Shown here: in pieces, positions 1 to 8,754 of the stretch
Numbering within the stretch: position 1 is the first letter of the stretch
How the letters are laid out: each line of letters starts with the position of its first letter
Source of the DNA: Streptomyces sp. Ncost-T10-10d
Lineage (GTDB): Bacteria > Actinomycetota > Actinomycetes > Streptomycetales > Streptomycetaceae
Direction of reading: 5' to 3'
DNA: 64,000 nucleotides
NCBI RefSeq assembly: GCF_900091955.1
Contig: NZ_FMDF01000107.1
Location: 62,001 to 126,000, forward strand
Translations under genes and position numbers: made by a program
The notes under the pieces: generated by a model
Databases searched by the model: none
The model's input: only the letters and a program-made list of their open reading frames with translations
Told to the model about the DNA's origin: nothing

Positions 1-165
1 CGACTGGTCCCCTACCAAGCCGTCATCGGTGCCAGGGAAGCCGCCGCCGACCGTGTCGCCCTGCGCCTGCGCGACGGACGCCGGCACGATCCACAGTCCG
101 CCGACGAGGTCCTCGCCCGCATCGTCGCCCTGGTGGACGCGCACAGCACCGGCCTCTGGGACTAG
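1..165 (+). CDS. C-terminal fragment of a threonyl-tRNA synthetase-like protein (partial, cut by window edge)
   Basis: The first 165 bases read open in frame 1 and end at TAG (163-165), giving 54 residues. The fragment begins RLVPYQAVIGAREAAADRV and continues with an ADEVLARIVALVD helix. This resembles the end of the anticodon-binding domain of class II threonyl-tRNA synthetases, where a VPYxxVxGxRE segment precedes the last strand and helix. The catalytic part lies outside the window, so it cannot be told whether this is the housekeeping enzyme, a second copy or a stand-alone anticodon-binding paralogue. Confidence 0.6.
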   Translation, partial: RLVPYQAVIGAREAAADRVALRLRDGRRHDPQSADEVLARIVALVDAHSTGLWD

Positions 166-657
166 CGAGAGGTGCCGGGTCCCGGAGCAGGCCCTCAGGC
201 GGCCTGCTCCGGGCGCCTGCCGCGTATCCGCAGGAGCGGATCTCGTCGAGCTCCGTGAACAGTGCGGACCGCGAGGTGAGGGTGTTCGGGGTGAATGACC
301 TCGGGCAGCTCCATCCGCCGGGCACAGTCGGCGGCCTCGGGGGAGGGATCGGTCGAGAGCGACCTGCTCAGCTCCGTCTCGATGGAGCCGGGGTGCATGG
401 AGTTCACCCGGTGCTCCGCCTCGTGAATTCCCCTCTCTCGTCACTCCTTGTGCACGCACGGAGGCGGTGCGTGCAAAAACTCGTGAGTGTATTACCGCAG
501 GAGCGCTCGCGCAGGGGGTTGGGCGAATGTGCCGAAGCACTGTTCCGATCTGACTAAGCTCACGCGCAGCGAAGTCGAGTTGATATGAATTCGAGCGCTT
601 GTTCCCGAGTGTCCTGCAAGCGCGTATACCTCCCGAATCAACCGCCAGAGGTTTTAG
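166..657. other. Intergenic region upstream of the conservon
   Basis: About 490 bases without an intact gene. The left part carries a possible dehydrogenase remnant on the minus strand (separate entry). The right part, from about 470, is less GC-rich and probably holds the cvnA promoter. An inverted repeat GCGCTTG / CAAGCGC with a 15-base loop lies at 595-623, just before the cvnA start. I could not assign -35 and -10 boxes with confidence. Confidence 0.5.
195..440 (-). pseudogene. Possible remnant of a short-chain dehydrogenase/reductase C-terminus
   Basis: Reading the minus strand from about 440 gives an open stretch containing HRVNSMHPGSIETELSR. The VNSxHPGxIxTxL pattern is typical of the segment after the catalytic YxxxK of short-chain dehydrogenases, at the substrate-loop entrance. 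No upstream Rossmann fold or YxxxK can be read: a stop in this frame lies at 441-443, and downstream the frame drifts into sequence unlike the family. This looks like a decayed piece, not a gene. The call rests on one motif only. Confidence 0.35.
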
Positions 658-2265
658 ATGGTTCGTGTTGAATCACCGCCGATCGAACGAGAAACCCCCG
701 TCGTTCGCGCCCTGTTGCTGCCCGTGCTCCTGATGGGCGGCGCCACCGCCGCCGCGGTGGCACTGGTTTCCGAGGCCGCGCGGATACCACTCGTCTGCTG
801 CGGCGCGCTCGCCACCGTCGTGGTCGCCGCACTCACCGTTCGACTCAATCGCCGGGGACGCGATCTGCGGACCCAGCGCGCGGTGTACGAACGGCGCTTC
901 GCCGACCTGGAGCGGCGCATCGCCACACACGACGACGAGACCGTGCGGATCAGCAAGGAGCTCCTGCCGGCCGCCATCCACCGGCTGCGCGTGGGCAATT
1001 CACCCGAAGAGGTGCTCCGGGACGTCGTCGACGCGGACGAGCTGTACCGCGACCTGCCCGACGCCCAGCGCACCCTCGTCCACACGGTGCTGAACATCGT
1101 CGACAACGAAGAGGCGATGCGTGACTCCGCGCAGCGCGCCTTCGTCAACGTCGCCCGGCGCGTCCAGGCGATCGTCCACCGCCAGGCGAGTGAACTGCGG
1201 GAGATGGAGGAGCACCACGGGCGCAACCCCGACGTCTTCGACGACCTGCTCCGCATCGACCACGGCACCGCGCTGATCGGCCGTCTCGCCGACTCCATCG
1301 CCGTACTCGGCGGCGCCCGCCCCAGTCGCCAATGGCCCAAGCCCGTGCCGCTGTTCAGCGTGCTGCGCGGTGCCATGTCGCGCATCCTCGAGTATCCGCG
1401 CGTCGATCTGCACTCGATCGCCAAGGTCGCCATCATCGGCACGGCGGTCGAACCCCTCATCCACGCCTGCGCCGAACTCCTCGACAACGCCACCCGCTAC
1501 TCGCCGCCGCAGACCCGGGTGCACGTCACCGCCGTCGAGGTGCAGACAGGCATCGCCATCGAGATCGAGGACGGCGGTGTCTCGCTCAGCGAGGAGGCCC
1601 GCGCGCGGGCCGAGAACATGCTCGCCAGGGCCCAGGCCGGCTCCAACATGAACGACCTCGGCGAGTCCCCGCGACTCGGCATGGCAGTCGTCGGACGGCT
1701 CTCGCGGATGTACGACCTCCAGGTCTCGCTGCGGCAGTCCGCGTACGGCGGTGTCCGCGCCGTACTCATCGTGCCCCGCGTCATGATCACCACCGGACCC
1801 GCTCCCGGCATCGCCCACGGCATCGGCGCCACATCGAGGCCCACCAGCGACATCGACCAGGAGGCCATGAAGCACGTCGTGCCGGCACGGCGCAAGCCCC
1901 GCCCCGTGGCCCAGCGCCCGGCCACCGGACCGGTCGCATCCGTCACCCGGCCGGCCATCCCCGCGGCCGCCATGGAGGACGACGTCCCCGTGGTGACCGA
2001 GTGGACCGCGGGCGGTCTCCCGCAACGCCGCAGCCGCGGCCGCGCCCCCCTGGGTTCGCACAACCTCCCCGCGCAGGCCGTCGACCCCACCGTCGGACAG
2101 CGCAACGGCCACACCAACGGCCACAGCCAGGGGAACGACAGCGGCAAGGCGCAGCCCCCCGGACTCTGGCTGGAGGCCTTCACCAACGCCGTCAACGGTG
2201 TACCGCAGGAGCCGAAGGCCGACGAAGACTCTGACGATGCCTGGGACAAGGGAGACCTGAAGTGA
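658..2265 (+). CDS. cvnA: CvnA: conservon sensor-kinase-like ATPase
   Basis: The 535-residue membrane protein heads a conservon operon. Two hydrophobic segments lie at about 17-37 and 43-61. A helical linker follows with an RVQAIVHRQ segment in the dimerisation region, then a GHKL ATPase domain with the N-box ELLDNATRYSPP (273-284) and an IEDGG D-box (303-307). Residues after about 385 are Pro/Ala/Arg-rich and look disordered. In characterised conservons CvnA is a membrane sensor that contacts CvnB, CvnC and CvnD in a complex likened to eukaryotic G-protein-coupled signalling. No response regulator is adjacent, as is usual for conservons. The stop overlaps the cvnB start by 4 bases. Confidence 0.93.
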   Translation: MVRVESPPIERETPVVRALLLPVLLMGGATAAAVALVSEAARIPLVCCGALATVVVAALTVRLNRRGRDLRTQRAVYERRFADLERRIATHDDETVRISKELLPAAIHRLRVGNSPEEVLRDVVDADELYRDLPDAQRTLVHTVLNIVDNEEAMRDSAQRAFVNVARRVQAIVHRQASELREMEEHHGRNPDVFDDLLRIDHGTALIGRLADSIAVLGGARPSRQWPKPVPLFSVLRGAMSRILEYPRVDLHSIAKVAIIGTAVEPLIHACAELLDNATRYSPPQTRVHVTAVEVQTGIAIEIEDGGVSLSEEARARAENMLARAQAGSNMNDLGESPRLGMAVVGRLSRMYDLQVSLRQSAYGGVRAVLIVPRVMITTGPAPGIAHGIGATSRPTSDIDQEAMKHVVPARRKPRPVAQRPATGPVASVTRPAIPAAAMEDDVPVVTEWTAGGLPQRRSRGRAPLGSHNLPAQAVDPTVGQRNGHTNGHSQGNDSGKAQPPGLWLEAFTNAVNGVPQEPKADEDSDDAWDKGDLK

Positions 2266-2669
2266 TCCAGCAGCGGGGAAATATGGACTGGATGCTCAAG
2301 GAACTGGCTGACGACGTGCCGGACATCCACCAGATCGTGGTGCTCTCCGCCGACGGTCTGCGCATCGCCCGGCACGGCGGCGACCCCGATGTCGCCGACC
2401 GCCTCGCGGCGGCCTGCGCGGGGCTGCAGAGCCTGGCCGCCGCCGTCGCCTCCGAAATCCCGTACAGCGATGGCCTCATGCGCCTTGTCGTGATCGAAGT
2501 CACCGGCGGTTTCTTCTACTTGATGGCCGCAGGAACCGGCGCGTACCTCGCGGTCCTTGCCGGTGAGACGGTCGACGCGGGGCTCGTCGGGTCGCGGATG
2601 CGCGACATGGTCGTCAGGATCGGTGCCCACCTGACGAGCCCGCCGCGCCATGACGGGCAGGCCGGATGA
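2262..2669 (+). CDS. cvnB: CvnB: roadblock/LC7 domain protein
   Basis: A 135-residue roadblock/LC7-type protein that begins at GTG 2262, overlapping the cvnA stop in GTGA. An in-frame ATG at 2283 is a possible alternative start. The core QIVVLSADGLRIARHGG followed by a helix and then MRLVVIEVTGGFFYLMAAG is the alternating strand-helix pattern of the roadblock fold. CvnB proteins are taken to act with CvnD, a Ras-like GTPase, like the MglA/MglB pair, although that biochemical role is inferred from family resemblance. It overlaps cvnC by 4 bases. Confidence 0.92.
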   Translation: MIQQRGNMDWMLKELADDVPDIHQIVVLSADGLRIARHGGDPDVADRLAAACAGLQSLAAAVASEIPYSDGLMRLVVIEVTGGFFYLMAAGTGAYLAVLAGETVDAGLVGSRMRDMVVRIGAHLTSPPRHDGQAG

Positions 2670-3037
2670 ATTCTCCCCGACGAGAACGCCGAATGGCCGA
2701 TCCGGCACTGAGCGACCCGGAACGGCTGTACGTGATCACCGGCGATCCCGACGGCAGCGAGCGGGCGCCGCTCGACCTGGTCACGATGGTCGTCGCGAAG
2801 GCCCAGCCGACGCCGACGGTCCAACCCGAGCAGGCCGTGATCCTGCGGCTCTGTCAGGCGCCGTTATCCGTCGCCGAGATCTCGGCGTACCTCGGTCTGC
2901 CCTTCAGCGTGGTGACATCGCTCCTCACGGAACTCCTCGCGACCGAACTCATCGAATCGCGTGCGCCCATCGTCCGCGCCACTCTCCCGGACAGGTCCCT
3001 TCTCGAAGCGGTGATGCATGGACTTCAGAAGCTCTGA
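2666..3037 (+). CDS. cvnC: CvnC: DUF742 protein
   Basis: A 123-residue protein of the DUF742 family, the invariable third member of conservons. The N-terminal part contains RLYVITGDPDGS. The C-terminal half (QPEQAVILRLCQAPLSVAEISAYLGLPFSVVTSLLTELLATELIE, described by position 52-96) predicts a winged-helix-like fold. The ATG at 2666 overlaps the cvnB stop. The 3' end overlaps the cvnD start by 20 bases, so the four cvn genes are probably translationally coupled. Its molecular function is not established beyond membership of the Cvn complex. Confidence 0.92.
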   Translation: MNSPRRERRMADPALSDPERLYVITGDPDGSERAPLDLVTMVVAKAQPTPTVQPEQAVILRLCQAPLSVAEISAYLGLPFSVVTSLLTELLATELIESRAPIVRATLPDRSLLEAVMHGLQKL

Positions 3038-3632
3038 CACGATCACCGGCCCCCGGCGCGAGGACGTCCTTCCCACCACGGCGACAGCCGCGGTCAAGGT
3101 CGTGATCGTCGGAGGGTTCGGGGTCGGCAAGACGACCATGGTCGGATCCGTCAGCGAGATCCGGCCGCTGACCACCGAAGAGACCATGACCCAGGCCGGA
3201 GTCGGCGTGGACGACAACTTCGGGGTGGAGAGCAAGACCGCCACCACTGTCGCCATGGACTTCGGCCGGATCTCCATCAGTGAGGAACTGATCCTCTATC
3301 TGTTCGGCACCCCGGGCCAGGAACGGTTCTGGTTCCTGTGGAACGGCCTGTTCGAAGGCGCCCTCGGCGCGGTGGTCCTCATCGACACCCGCCGCCTCGA
3401 AGTCAGCTTCGACGTCATCGGGCGGCTGGAGGAGCGCGGCGTGCCGTTCGTCGTTGCCGTCAACACCTTCCCCGGCGCCCCGAAACACCCCGTCGAGGCG
3501 CTGCGTGCCGCTCTGGACCTCCCCGAAGAGGTCCCGGTGATCGACTGCGACGCCCGGCTGCGTGCCTCCAGCCGCGACGTACTGATGACGCTGATGCGCT
3601 ATCTGCACAGTCTGGCGCTCCCGCTCGCCTGA
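3018..3632 (+). CDS. cvnD: CvnD: Ras-like small GTPase of the conservon
   Basis: The 204-residue GTP-binding protein has a P-loop GGFGVGKTT (32-40), a switch region ending FGTPGQERF (96-104, the DxxGQE-like box) and hydrophobic strands VVLIDTR and FVVAVNTF. The position of the canonical NKxD base-recognition motif reads VNTF, so guanine specificity is not obvious from sequence. This is common in conservon GTPases. The ATG at 3018 lies inside the end of cvnC. It should act as the switch component together with CvnA-C, with the P450 encoded 67 bases downstream as the probable linked effector. Confidence 0.93.
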   Translation: MDFRSSDTITGPRREDVLPTTATAAVKVVIVGGFGVGKTTMVGSVSEIRPLTTEETMTQAGVGVDDNFGVESKTATTVAMDFGRISISEELILYLFGTPGQERFWFLWNGLFEGALGAVVLIDTRRLEVSFDVIGRLEERGVPFVVAVNTFPGAPKHPVEALRAALDLPEEVPVIDCDARLRASSRDVLMTLMRYLHSLALPLA

Positions 3633-3699
3633 CAGCAGTACACACCCCCACGCGCGTCCCATCCGTCTGGTCCTTGGAATCCTGATCCCTGGAGCGATC

Positions 3700-5283
3700 G
3701 TGACAACCCCATTCCACTACGAGCCCGGAGCGGCTCAGGGGCCGGTTCCGCCCCCCGAGTGCCCGGCCCACGGCCTCGGTGTCGGCCCCGGCGGACTGCG
3801 CCGGCTCTACGGCCCGGAGGCCGAGCGGGACCCCCACGGGCTGTACGACAAGTTGCGCGCCGAACACGGCAGCGTGGCCCCCGCCCTGCTGCACGGAGAC
3901 GTACCTGTCTGGCTGGTCCTCGGGCACAGCGAGAACCTGCACGTGACCCGTACTCCCTCGCAGTTCTCCCGCGACTCCCGGCGATGGCGGGCCCTGCAGG
4001 ACGGCACAGTCGCCCCGGACCACCCACTGGCCCCGATCTTCACCTGGCAGCCGGTCTGTGTCTTCGCCGACGGCGCCACTCATGAACGCCAGCGCGGCGC
4101 GGTCACCGACAGCATGGGCCGCATCGACACCCGCGGGGTACGCCGCCACGTCAACCGCTACAGCAACCGGCTCGTCAACGACTTCTGCCAGGAAGGCCGT
4201 GTCGACCTGGTCAGCCAGTTCGCCGAGCGGCTGCCGATGATGGTGATGTGCGCGATCCTCGGCATGCCCGAGGAGTACAACGACCGGATGGTCCAGGCCG
4301 CCCGCGACATGACCCGCGGCACGGCGACCGCAGTCGCGAGCAACGCCTACGTCCTCGAGGCACTGACCCGGCTCGTCCGACGCCGCCGGCGCGAACCGGC
4401 GGACGACTTCGCCACCTGGCTCGTCGATCACCCGGCAGGAATGAACGACCAGGAGGTCAGCGAGCACCTGCGGCTGATCCTCATCGCCTCCTACGAGGCG
4501 ACCGCCAACCTGATCGCCAACGTCCTGCGCATGGTGCTCACCGATCCCCGCTTCCGGGCCAGGCTCAGCGGCGGTCATATGACGGTGCCCGAAGCGGTCG
4601 AGCAGACCCTGTGGGACGAGCCGCCGTTCACCGCGGTCTTCGGTCGCTGGGCGGTCGGCGACACCGAACTGGGCGGTAAGCAGATCAAGGCGGGCGACGC
4701 CCTCATCGTCGGCATCGCGCCGGCCAACACCGATCCGCTGGTGCGGCCTGACCTCAACGCCGACATGGAAGGCAACCGCGCCCACCTCGCTTTTAGCGGC
4801 GGCCCCCATGAATGCCCGGGGCAGGACATCGGACGCGCCATCGCGGACGTCGGTGTCGACGCCCTGCTCATGCGGCTACCCGACCTCGAACTCGCCGTCG
4901 AAGAGAGCGAGTTGAGATGGATCGGGAACATCATGGGCCGGCACCTCGTGGAGCTTCCGGCGGACTTCGCCGCGCGTGAGCCGCAGGACGACAAGGAACC
5001 GCCGTCCATGGGGAGGCCGAATCTGCCGCGCCAGGACCGGGAGGTGCAGGCCACGGGCCGGCACACCGCCCCCACACCCGGACGCACTCCCGGTGCGGCA
5101 CCGGCGCCTGCCCCGATGGGTTCGCCTGGTGCGCCTGGTGTGACGTCCACCGCGACGGTGAGTCACGAGTCCGGTGGAACGCCGGCCGGGCGGTCCGCCG
5201 CAGGCCGGATCCCGCAGCAGCGCAGCGAAGCCGCCCCCGCGAGGCTGTGGCGGACCGTTTCCCGCTGGTGGCGCGGCCACTGA
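3700..5283 (+). CDS. Conservon-linked cytochrome P450, CYP157-like, lacking ExxR
   Basis: The 527-residue P450 follows cvnD after 67 bases. The start is GTG 3700, with GGAG six bases upstream. The heme loop FSGGPHECPGQ contains the ligand Cys372. In the K-helix the usual ExxR is replaced by EQTLW (301-305), the signature reported for the CYP157 family, which leaves cysteine as the only invariant P450 residue. The I-helix reads IASYEATAN (262-270) without the normal acid-alcohol AGxDT. A tail of about 100 residues (from 424), rich in Pro, Ala and Gly, extends beyond the P450 fold. In the S. griseus/S. coelicolor rar (cvn9) operon a P450 of this type is the fifth gene. Substrate and redox partner are unknown, and a structural or regulatory role is possible. 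Confidence 0.9.
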   Translation: MTTPFHYEPGAAQGPVPPPECPAHGLGVGPGGLRRLYGPEAERDPHGLYDKLRAEHGSVAPALLHGDVPVWLVLGHSENLHVTRTPSQFSRDSRRWRALQDGTVAPDHPLAPIFTWQPVCVFADGATHERQRGAVTDSMGRIDTRGVRRHVNRYSNRLVNDFCQEGRVDLVSQFAERLPMMVMCAILGMPEEYNDRMVQAARDMTRGTATAVASNAYVLEALTRLVRRRRREPADDFATWLVDHPAGMNDQEVSEHLRLILIASYEATANLIANVLRMVLTDPRFRARLSGGHMTVPEAVEQTLWDEPPFTAVFGRWAVGDTELGGKQIKAGDALIVGIAPANTDPLVRPDLNADMEGNRAHLAFSGGPHECPGQDIGRAIADVGVDALLMRLPDLELAVEESELRWIGNIMGRHLVELPADFAAREPQDDKEPPSMGRPNLPRQDREVQATGRHTAPTPGRTPGAAPAPAPMGSPGAPGVTSTATVSHESGGTPAGRSAAGRIPQQRSEAAPARLWRTVSRWWRGH

Positions 5284-5380
5284 ACCGGCGGGAGTCGAGG
5301 CGAAGCATCGGCCCGGTGGAGAGCTGCCGTCCGGAGTCGCCCGGGCCCCGTCCGGGCCCGCCCACGTACCATGCGGAAGC

Positions 5381-6727
5381 GTGAAGCTGACAATTCTGGG
5401 CGGCGGCGGATTCCGGGTTCCACTCGTGTACGGGGCGCTGCTCGCCGATCACGCCGAGGGCCGCGTGACCGCGGTCACCCTCTACGACACCGACGCCGGC
5501 CGGCTCACCGCCATCGCCCGGGTGCTCGGCGAACAGGCCGCGAACGTCCCGGACGCGCCCGCCGTCACCGCCACCACCGAGCTCGACGAGGCGCTGAGCG
5601 GCGCCGACTTCGTCTTCTCGGCGATCCGCGTCGGAGGTCTCGAAGGGCGGGCCGCCGACGAACAGGTCGCCCTGGACCAAGGCGTACTCGGCCAGGAGAC
5701 GGTCGGGGCGGGCGGCATCGCGTACGGGCTGCGCACCGTGCCCGTCGCCGTCGACCTCGCGCATCGCATCGCGCGGCTCGCCCCGAACGCCTGGGTCATC
5801 AACTTCACCAACCCGGCCGGCCTGGTCACCGAGGCCATGTCCCGTCACCTGGGGGACCGGGTCATCGGCATCTGCGACTCCCCGGTCGGCCTCGGCCGCC
5901 GAATCGCCCGGGTGCTCGGCGCCGACCCCGACCGATCCCGGATCGACTACGTCGGCCTCAACCATCTCGGCTGGGTCCGCGCGCTGCACGTCGACGGCCG
6001 CGACGAACTCCCGCGGCTGCTGGCGGACCCGGAGCTTCTCGGTTCCTTCGAGGAGGGCAGACTCTTCGGCGTCGACTGGCTGCAGTCGCTGGGCGCCATC
6101 CCCAACGAGTACCTGCACTACTACTACTTCAACCGGGAAGCCGTCCGTGCCTACCAGGACGCCGAGCAGACGCGGGGCGCCTTTCTCCGTGAGCAGCAAG
6201 AGGGCTTCTACGCCCGGGTGAAGGACCCGGCCGCCGCCGCACTGCCGGCCTGGGACCGTGCCCGCGCCGAACGCGAAGCCACCTACATGTCGGAGAACCG
6301 CGAGGTCGCCGGAGTCGGCGAGCGCGACGAGAACGATCTGGAGTCCGGCGGCTACGAGCAGGTGGCGCTCGCCCTCATGCGGGCCGTCGCCCGCAACGAA
6401 CGGACCTCGCTCATCCTGAACGTCCGCAACCGTACGACGCTTTCCGTGCTCGACGCGGACGCCGTCATCGAGGTGCCGTGCCTGGTCGACGCGAACGGTG
6501 CCCGTCCCGTCGCCGTCGACCCGCTTCCGTACCACGCCGTCGGACTGGTCACCGGGGTCAAGGCCGTCGAGCGCGCTGTACTGGACGCGGCGGAAAGCGG
6601 CTCACGCACCACCGCGGTGAAGGCCTTCGCGCTGCACCCGCTGGTCGACTCGGTGGCCGTGGCCGGACGACTCCTCGACGGGTACACGAAGGCGCATCCC
6701 GGGCTCGCCTATCTGAATCGGCCCTAG
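5381..6727 (+). CDS. Glycoside hydrolase family 4, 6-phospho-beta-glucosidase-like
   Basis: A cytoplasmic 448-residue enzyme of family GH4, which cleaves (phospho)glycosides with NAD+ and a divalent metal through an oxidation-elimination mechanism. The N-terminal Rossmann motif is ILGGGGFRVP (5-14). Other family marks are INFTNPAGLVTEA (140-152), the metal-ligand Cys165 in GICDSPVG and His195 in GLNHLGW. I chose GTG 5381 because the Rossmann strand begins at once after it. The open frame runs farther upstream only through low-complexity sequence. No transporter or PTS gene is adjacent. Its TAG shares the CTAG at 6724-6727 with the convergent SWIM gene stop. Whether the substrate is phosphorylated cannot be judged here. 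Confidence 0.88.
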   Translation: MKLTILGGGGFRVPLVYGALLADHAEGRVTAVTLYDTDAGRLTAIARVLGEQAANVPDAPAVTATTELDEALSGADFVFSAIRVGGLEGRAADEQVALDQGVLGQETVGAGGIAYGLRTVPVAVDLAHRIARLAPNAWVINFTNPAGLVTEAMSRHLGDRVIGICDSPVGLGRRIARVLGADPDRSRIDYVGLNHLGWVRALHVDGRDELPRLLADPELLGSFEEGRLFGVDWLQSLGAIPNEYLHYYYFNREAVRAYQDAEQTRGAFLREQQEGFYARVKDPAAAALPAWDRARAEREATYMSENREVAGVGERDENDLESGGYEQVALALMRAVARNERTSLILNVRNRTTLSVLDADAVIEVPCLVDANGARPVAVDPLPYHAVGLVTGVKAVERAVLDAAESGSRTTAVKAFALHPLVDSVAVAGRLLDGYTKAHPGLAYLNRP

Positions 6728-8754
6728 GAGGGTGTCGGCGCGGCCACGAACTCCTTACGGGATGAACGGATTTCGCTGCTGACCAGGAGATGGAGCTGGG
6801 CTTCCAGCCACGCATCGGAGCGGGCGGCGAGGCCCTCCTCGTTCGGCGCGGCCCCGTTGTCCAGAGCGTCGAGGAAGGCGCGCAGCAGGGTCGCGGCGCG
6901 GGTCAGGCCGGTGCGTGCCAGCGCGGTCGCCGCCTCGTCGATACGGTGACGGGCGGGGCTGCTCAGATGGCGCAGTCCGCTGTGCGGCACCGCCGACATG
7001 GCGGACGTCGCCTCGTCCAGTACCGCCGTCAGCGGATCGGACGGATGGTGCGCCACCGCTGCCAACGCCGTGGAACCGTCACCGGGCGCGAGATCGGGCA
7101 CGATCACCCCGGCCGGAGTGAGTACCGCGATCGGATCGATCCGGATTCCACCGCCGGAGCGGTGCACCGAACCACTCACGTGCGTGGCGCCGCCCTCCAG
7201 CGCGTCGGCCAGGGCGTCCAACGCACCGGGGCACTCCGGCCGGTAGCACGACGTCACCAGCGCGGGGGTCCCCGAGGCATCACGCACGACGGCTTCGAGG
7301 CGCTGCTCGGCGGGGTCGTAACCGACGCTCTCCACCTTTGACAGGGCGACGAGATGGACCGTCTCCGCCTCGATCCGCGGCCGGATCAGCCGGGGCGGCC
7401 TGCCCTCCCAGCCCGCCGTCAGCGCGGACAGATCCCGTACGAGCAACGGCTCCGGCAGCTCCGTCCAGGCGGCGCCGACGGGCGTGATGGTCGTCGTGCC
7501 CAGCCGGCCCCGGGCGACCGTCAGCGCGCGGCTCGGCGTGCGCCGCACGCTCTCGCTGACCAGGTTTCCGGCGGCCAGCGAGCTCAGGGGCGTGGCGAGG
7601 ACACGGCGGGTGGACAGCAGGTGGCCGGTGAGCTCCTTGCCCTCGGCAGCCGACCAGGTCTTTCGCAGGACGAGGACGGTGCCTGCGCCGGGATGAGCGA
7701 AATACACCTCGCAGATCAGGGACTGCGGTGTGCCGTGGACACGGCAGCCGAGCGAGGTGAGCCGGACCCGGCGCAGCGGGGTGTCCCCGGCCTCGCGGGT
7801 ACCGAGTACGCCGGGGAGTGCGGCGGCCCGCCTACGGGCGTACAACTCGGTGAGCAGGGCGGCGACCAGTTCCGGGCGATAGTGGGCGTTGCGGTCGGCG
7901 TACGCCGTGAGCTGGTCCGTCAACTCGGCGAGCGCACCAGCGGGCCAGTGCAGCGACTCGGCGGTCAGCCCGGCAGCGGCTCGTGCCAGGGCTCCGCCGT
8001 GGACCGGTCCGACATGGGCCACGCCCTCCGCCAGCAGCTCGCCCGCCAGCCCGACGGCCGCGTCGAGCGCGGCCCCGGCCGCGGACGGGACGGTGGCGCG
8101 TCCGCCGATCCGGACGGGGACGGAGCGCTCGGCGGTCCCCGCTGCGTCGGCGGCGCGGAACGCCCATACCGCGAGCGCCACCACCTCGCCGCGCAGCGCG
8201 GCTGCCGCATCCGTCAGCGCGTAGGCGATCTCTCCGGGGACCGGGAACCGCACCGTGCAGGTGGGGAGTTCGACCCGGGGCTCGGGGTGGTCCGGGGACG
8301 GACGGTGAACAACTGCGGCGTAACCCCGCTCGAAGGTACGGCGGGCCGCGGCGAGCGGACGGGCGCCGACGGCTTCGGTCAGGGCCGCGTCGTCGGTGCT
8401 GCCGGGGGACCAGCCGGCGACGGGGGCGGGGGCGCCGCCGTCCGTTCGGACCTCGGCCCGGCGCTGATAGGCGAGCACCAGGGCGATGAGGTGGCGGCAC
8501 ACGCCCGGTGCGACGCAGCTGCAGTCGCCGTCGTCCAGACCCTTGCCGGGCGGCAGCGCCGTGGTGGTGCCGTCGCCGAAGAGGGCTCGCACCGTGGTGT
8601 CCGCGTCGGTCGTGAGAGCGGGAACCGTGCCCGCGTCCAGCTCCTTCGTGGCCCGTTTGACCAGGCCGCGGTTGGCCAATGCCGCGAGTGTGTCCGCAGT
8701 GAGGGCGAGCAGATCGGGGCGTACGGCGACGGTGCCGCTCGTCGTGTCGGTCAT
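6724..8754 (-). CDS. SWIM zinc-finger protein, last gene of the WGR/MoxR/VWA unit
   Basis: A 676-residue cytoplasmic protein with an N-terminal SWIM zinc finger, Cys78-x-Cys80-x5-Cys86-x-His88 (CSCVAPGVCRH), of the type that binds nucleic acid or protein. The rest is a large alpha/beta region without a domain I recognise. Its ATG overlaps the VWA gene stop in ATGA, so it is coupled to the upstream genes. Proteins of this size with a SWIM finger near residue 80 accompany VWA and MoxR genes in many bacteria. E. coli YehQ, in the yehI-yehQ (molR) region, is the analogue I recall. Function is unknown. Confidence 0.85.
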   Translation of the reverse strand: MTDTTSGTVAVRPDLLALTADTLAALANRGLVKRATKELDAGTVPALTTDADTTVRALFGDGTTTALPPGKGLDDGDCSCVAPGVCRHLIALVLAYQRRAEVRTDGGAPAPVAGWSPGSTDDAALTEAVGARPLAAARRTFERGYAAVVHRPSPDHPEPRVELPTCTVRFPVPGEIAYALTDAAAALRGEVVALAVWAFRAADAAGTAERSVPVRIGGRATVPSAAGAALDAAVGLAGELLAEGVAHVGPVHGGALARAAAGLTAESLHWPAGALAELTDQLTAYADRNAHYRPELVAALLTELYARRRAAALPGVLGTREAGDTPLRRVRLTSLGCRVHGTPQSLICEVYFAHPGAGTVLVLRKTWSAAEGKELTGHLLSTRRVLATPLSSLAAGNLVSESVRRTPSRALTVARGRLGTTTITPVGAAWTELPEPLLVRDLSALTAGWEGRPPRLIRPRIEAETVHLVALSKVESVGYDPAEQRLEAVVRDASGTPALVTSCYRPECPGALDALADALEGGATHVSGSVHRSGGGIRIDPIAVLTPAGVIVPDLAPGDGSTALAAVAHHPSDPLTAVLDEATSAMSAVPHSGLRHLSSPARHRIDEAATALARTGLTRAATLLRAFLDALDNGAAPNEEGLAARSDAWLEAQLHLLVSSEIRSSRKEFVAAPTPS

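Noticed and set aside
5174..5380. An N-terminal extension of the GH4 enzyme
   Set aside because: The extra codons overlap the P450 gene end and are low-complexity. The Rossmann strand that should be at the N-terminus starts just after GTG 5381.
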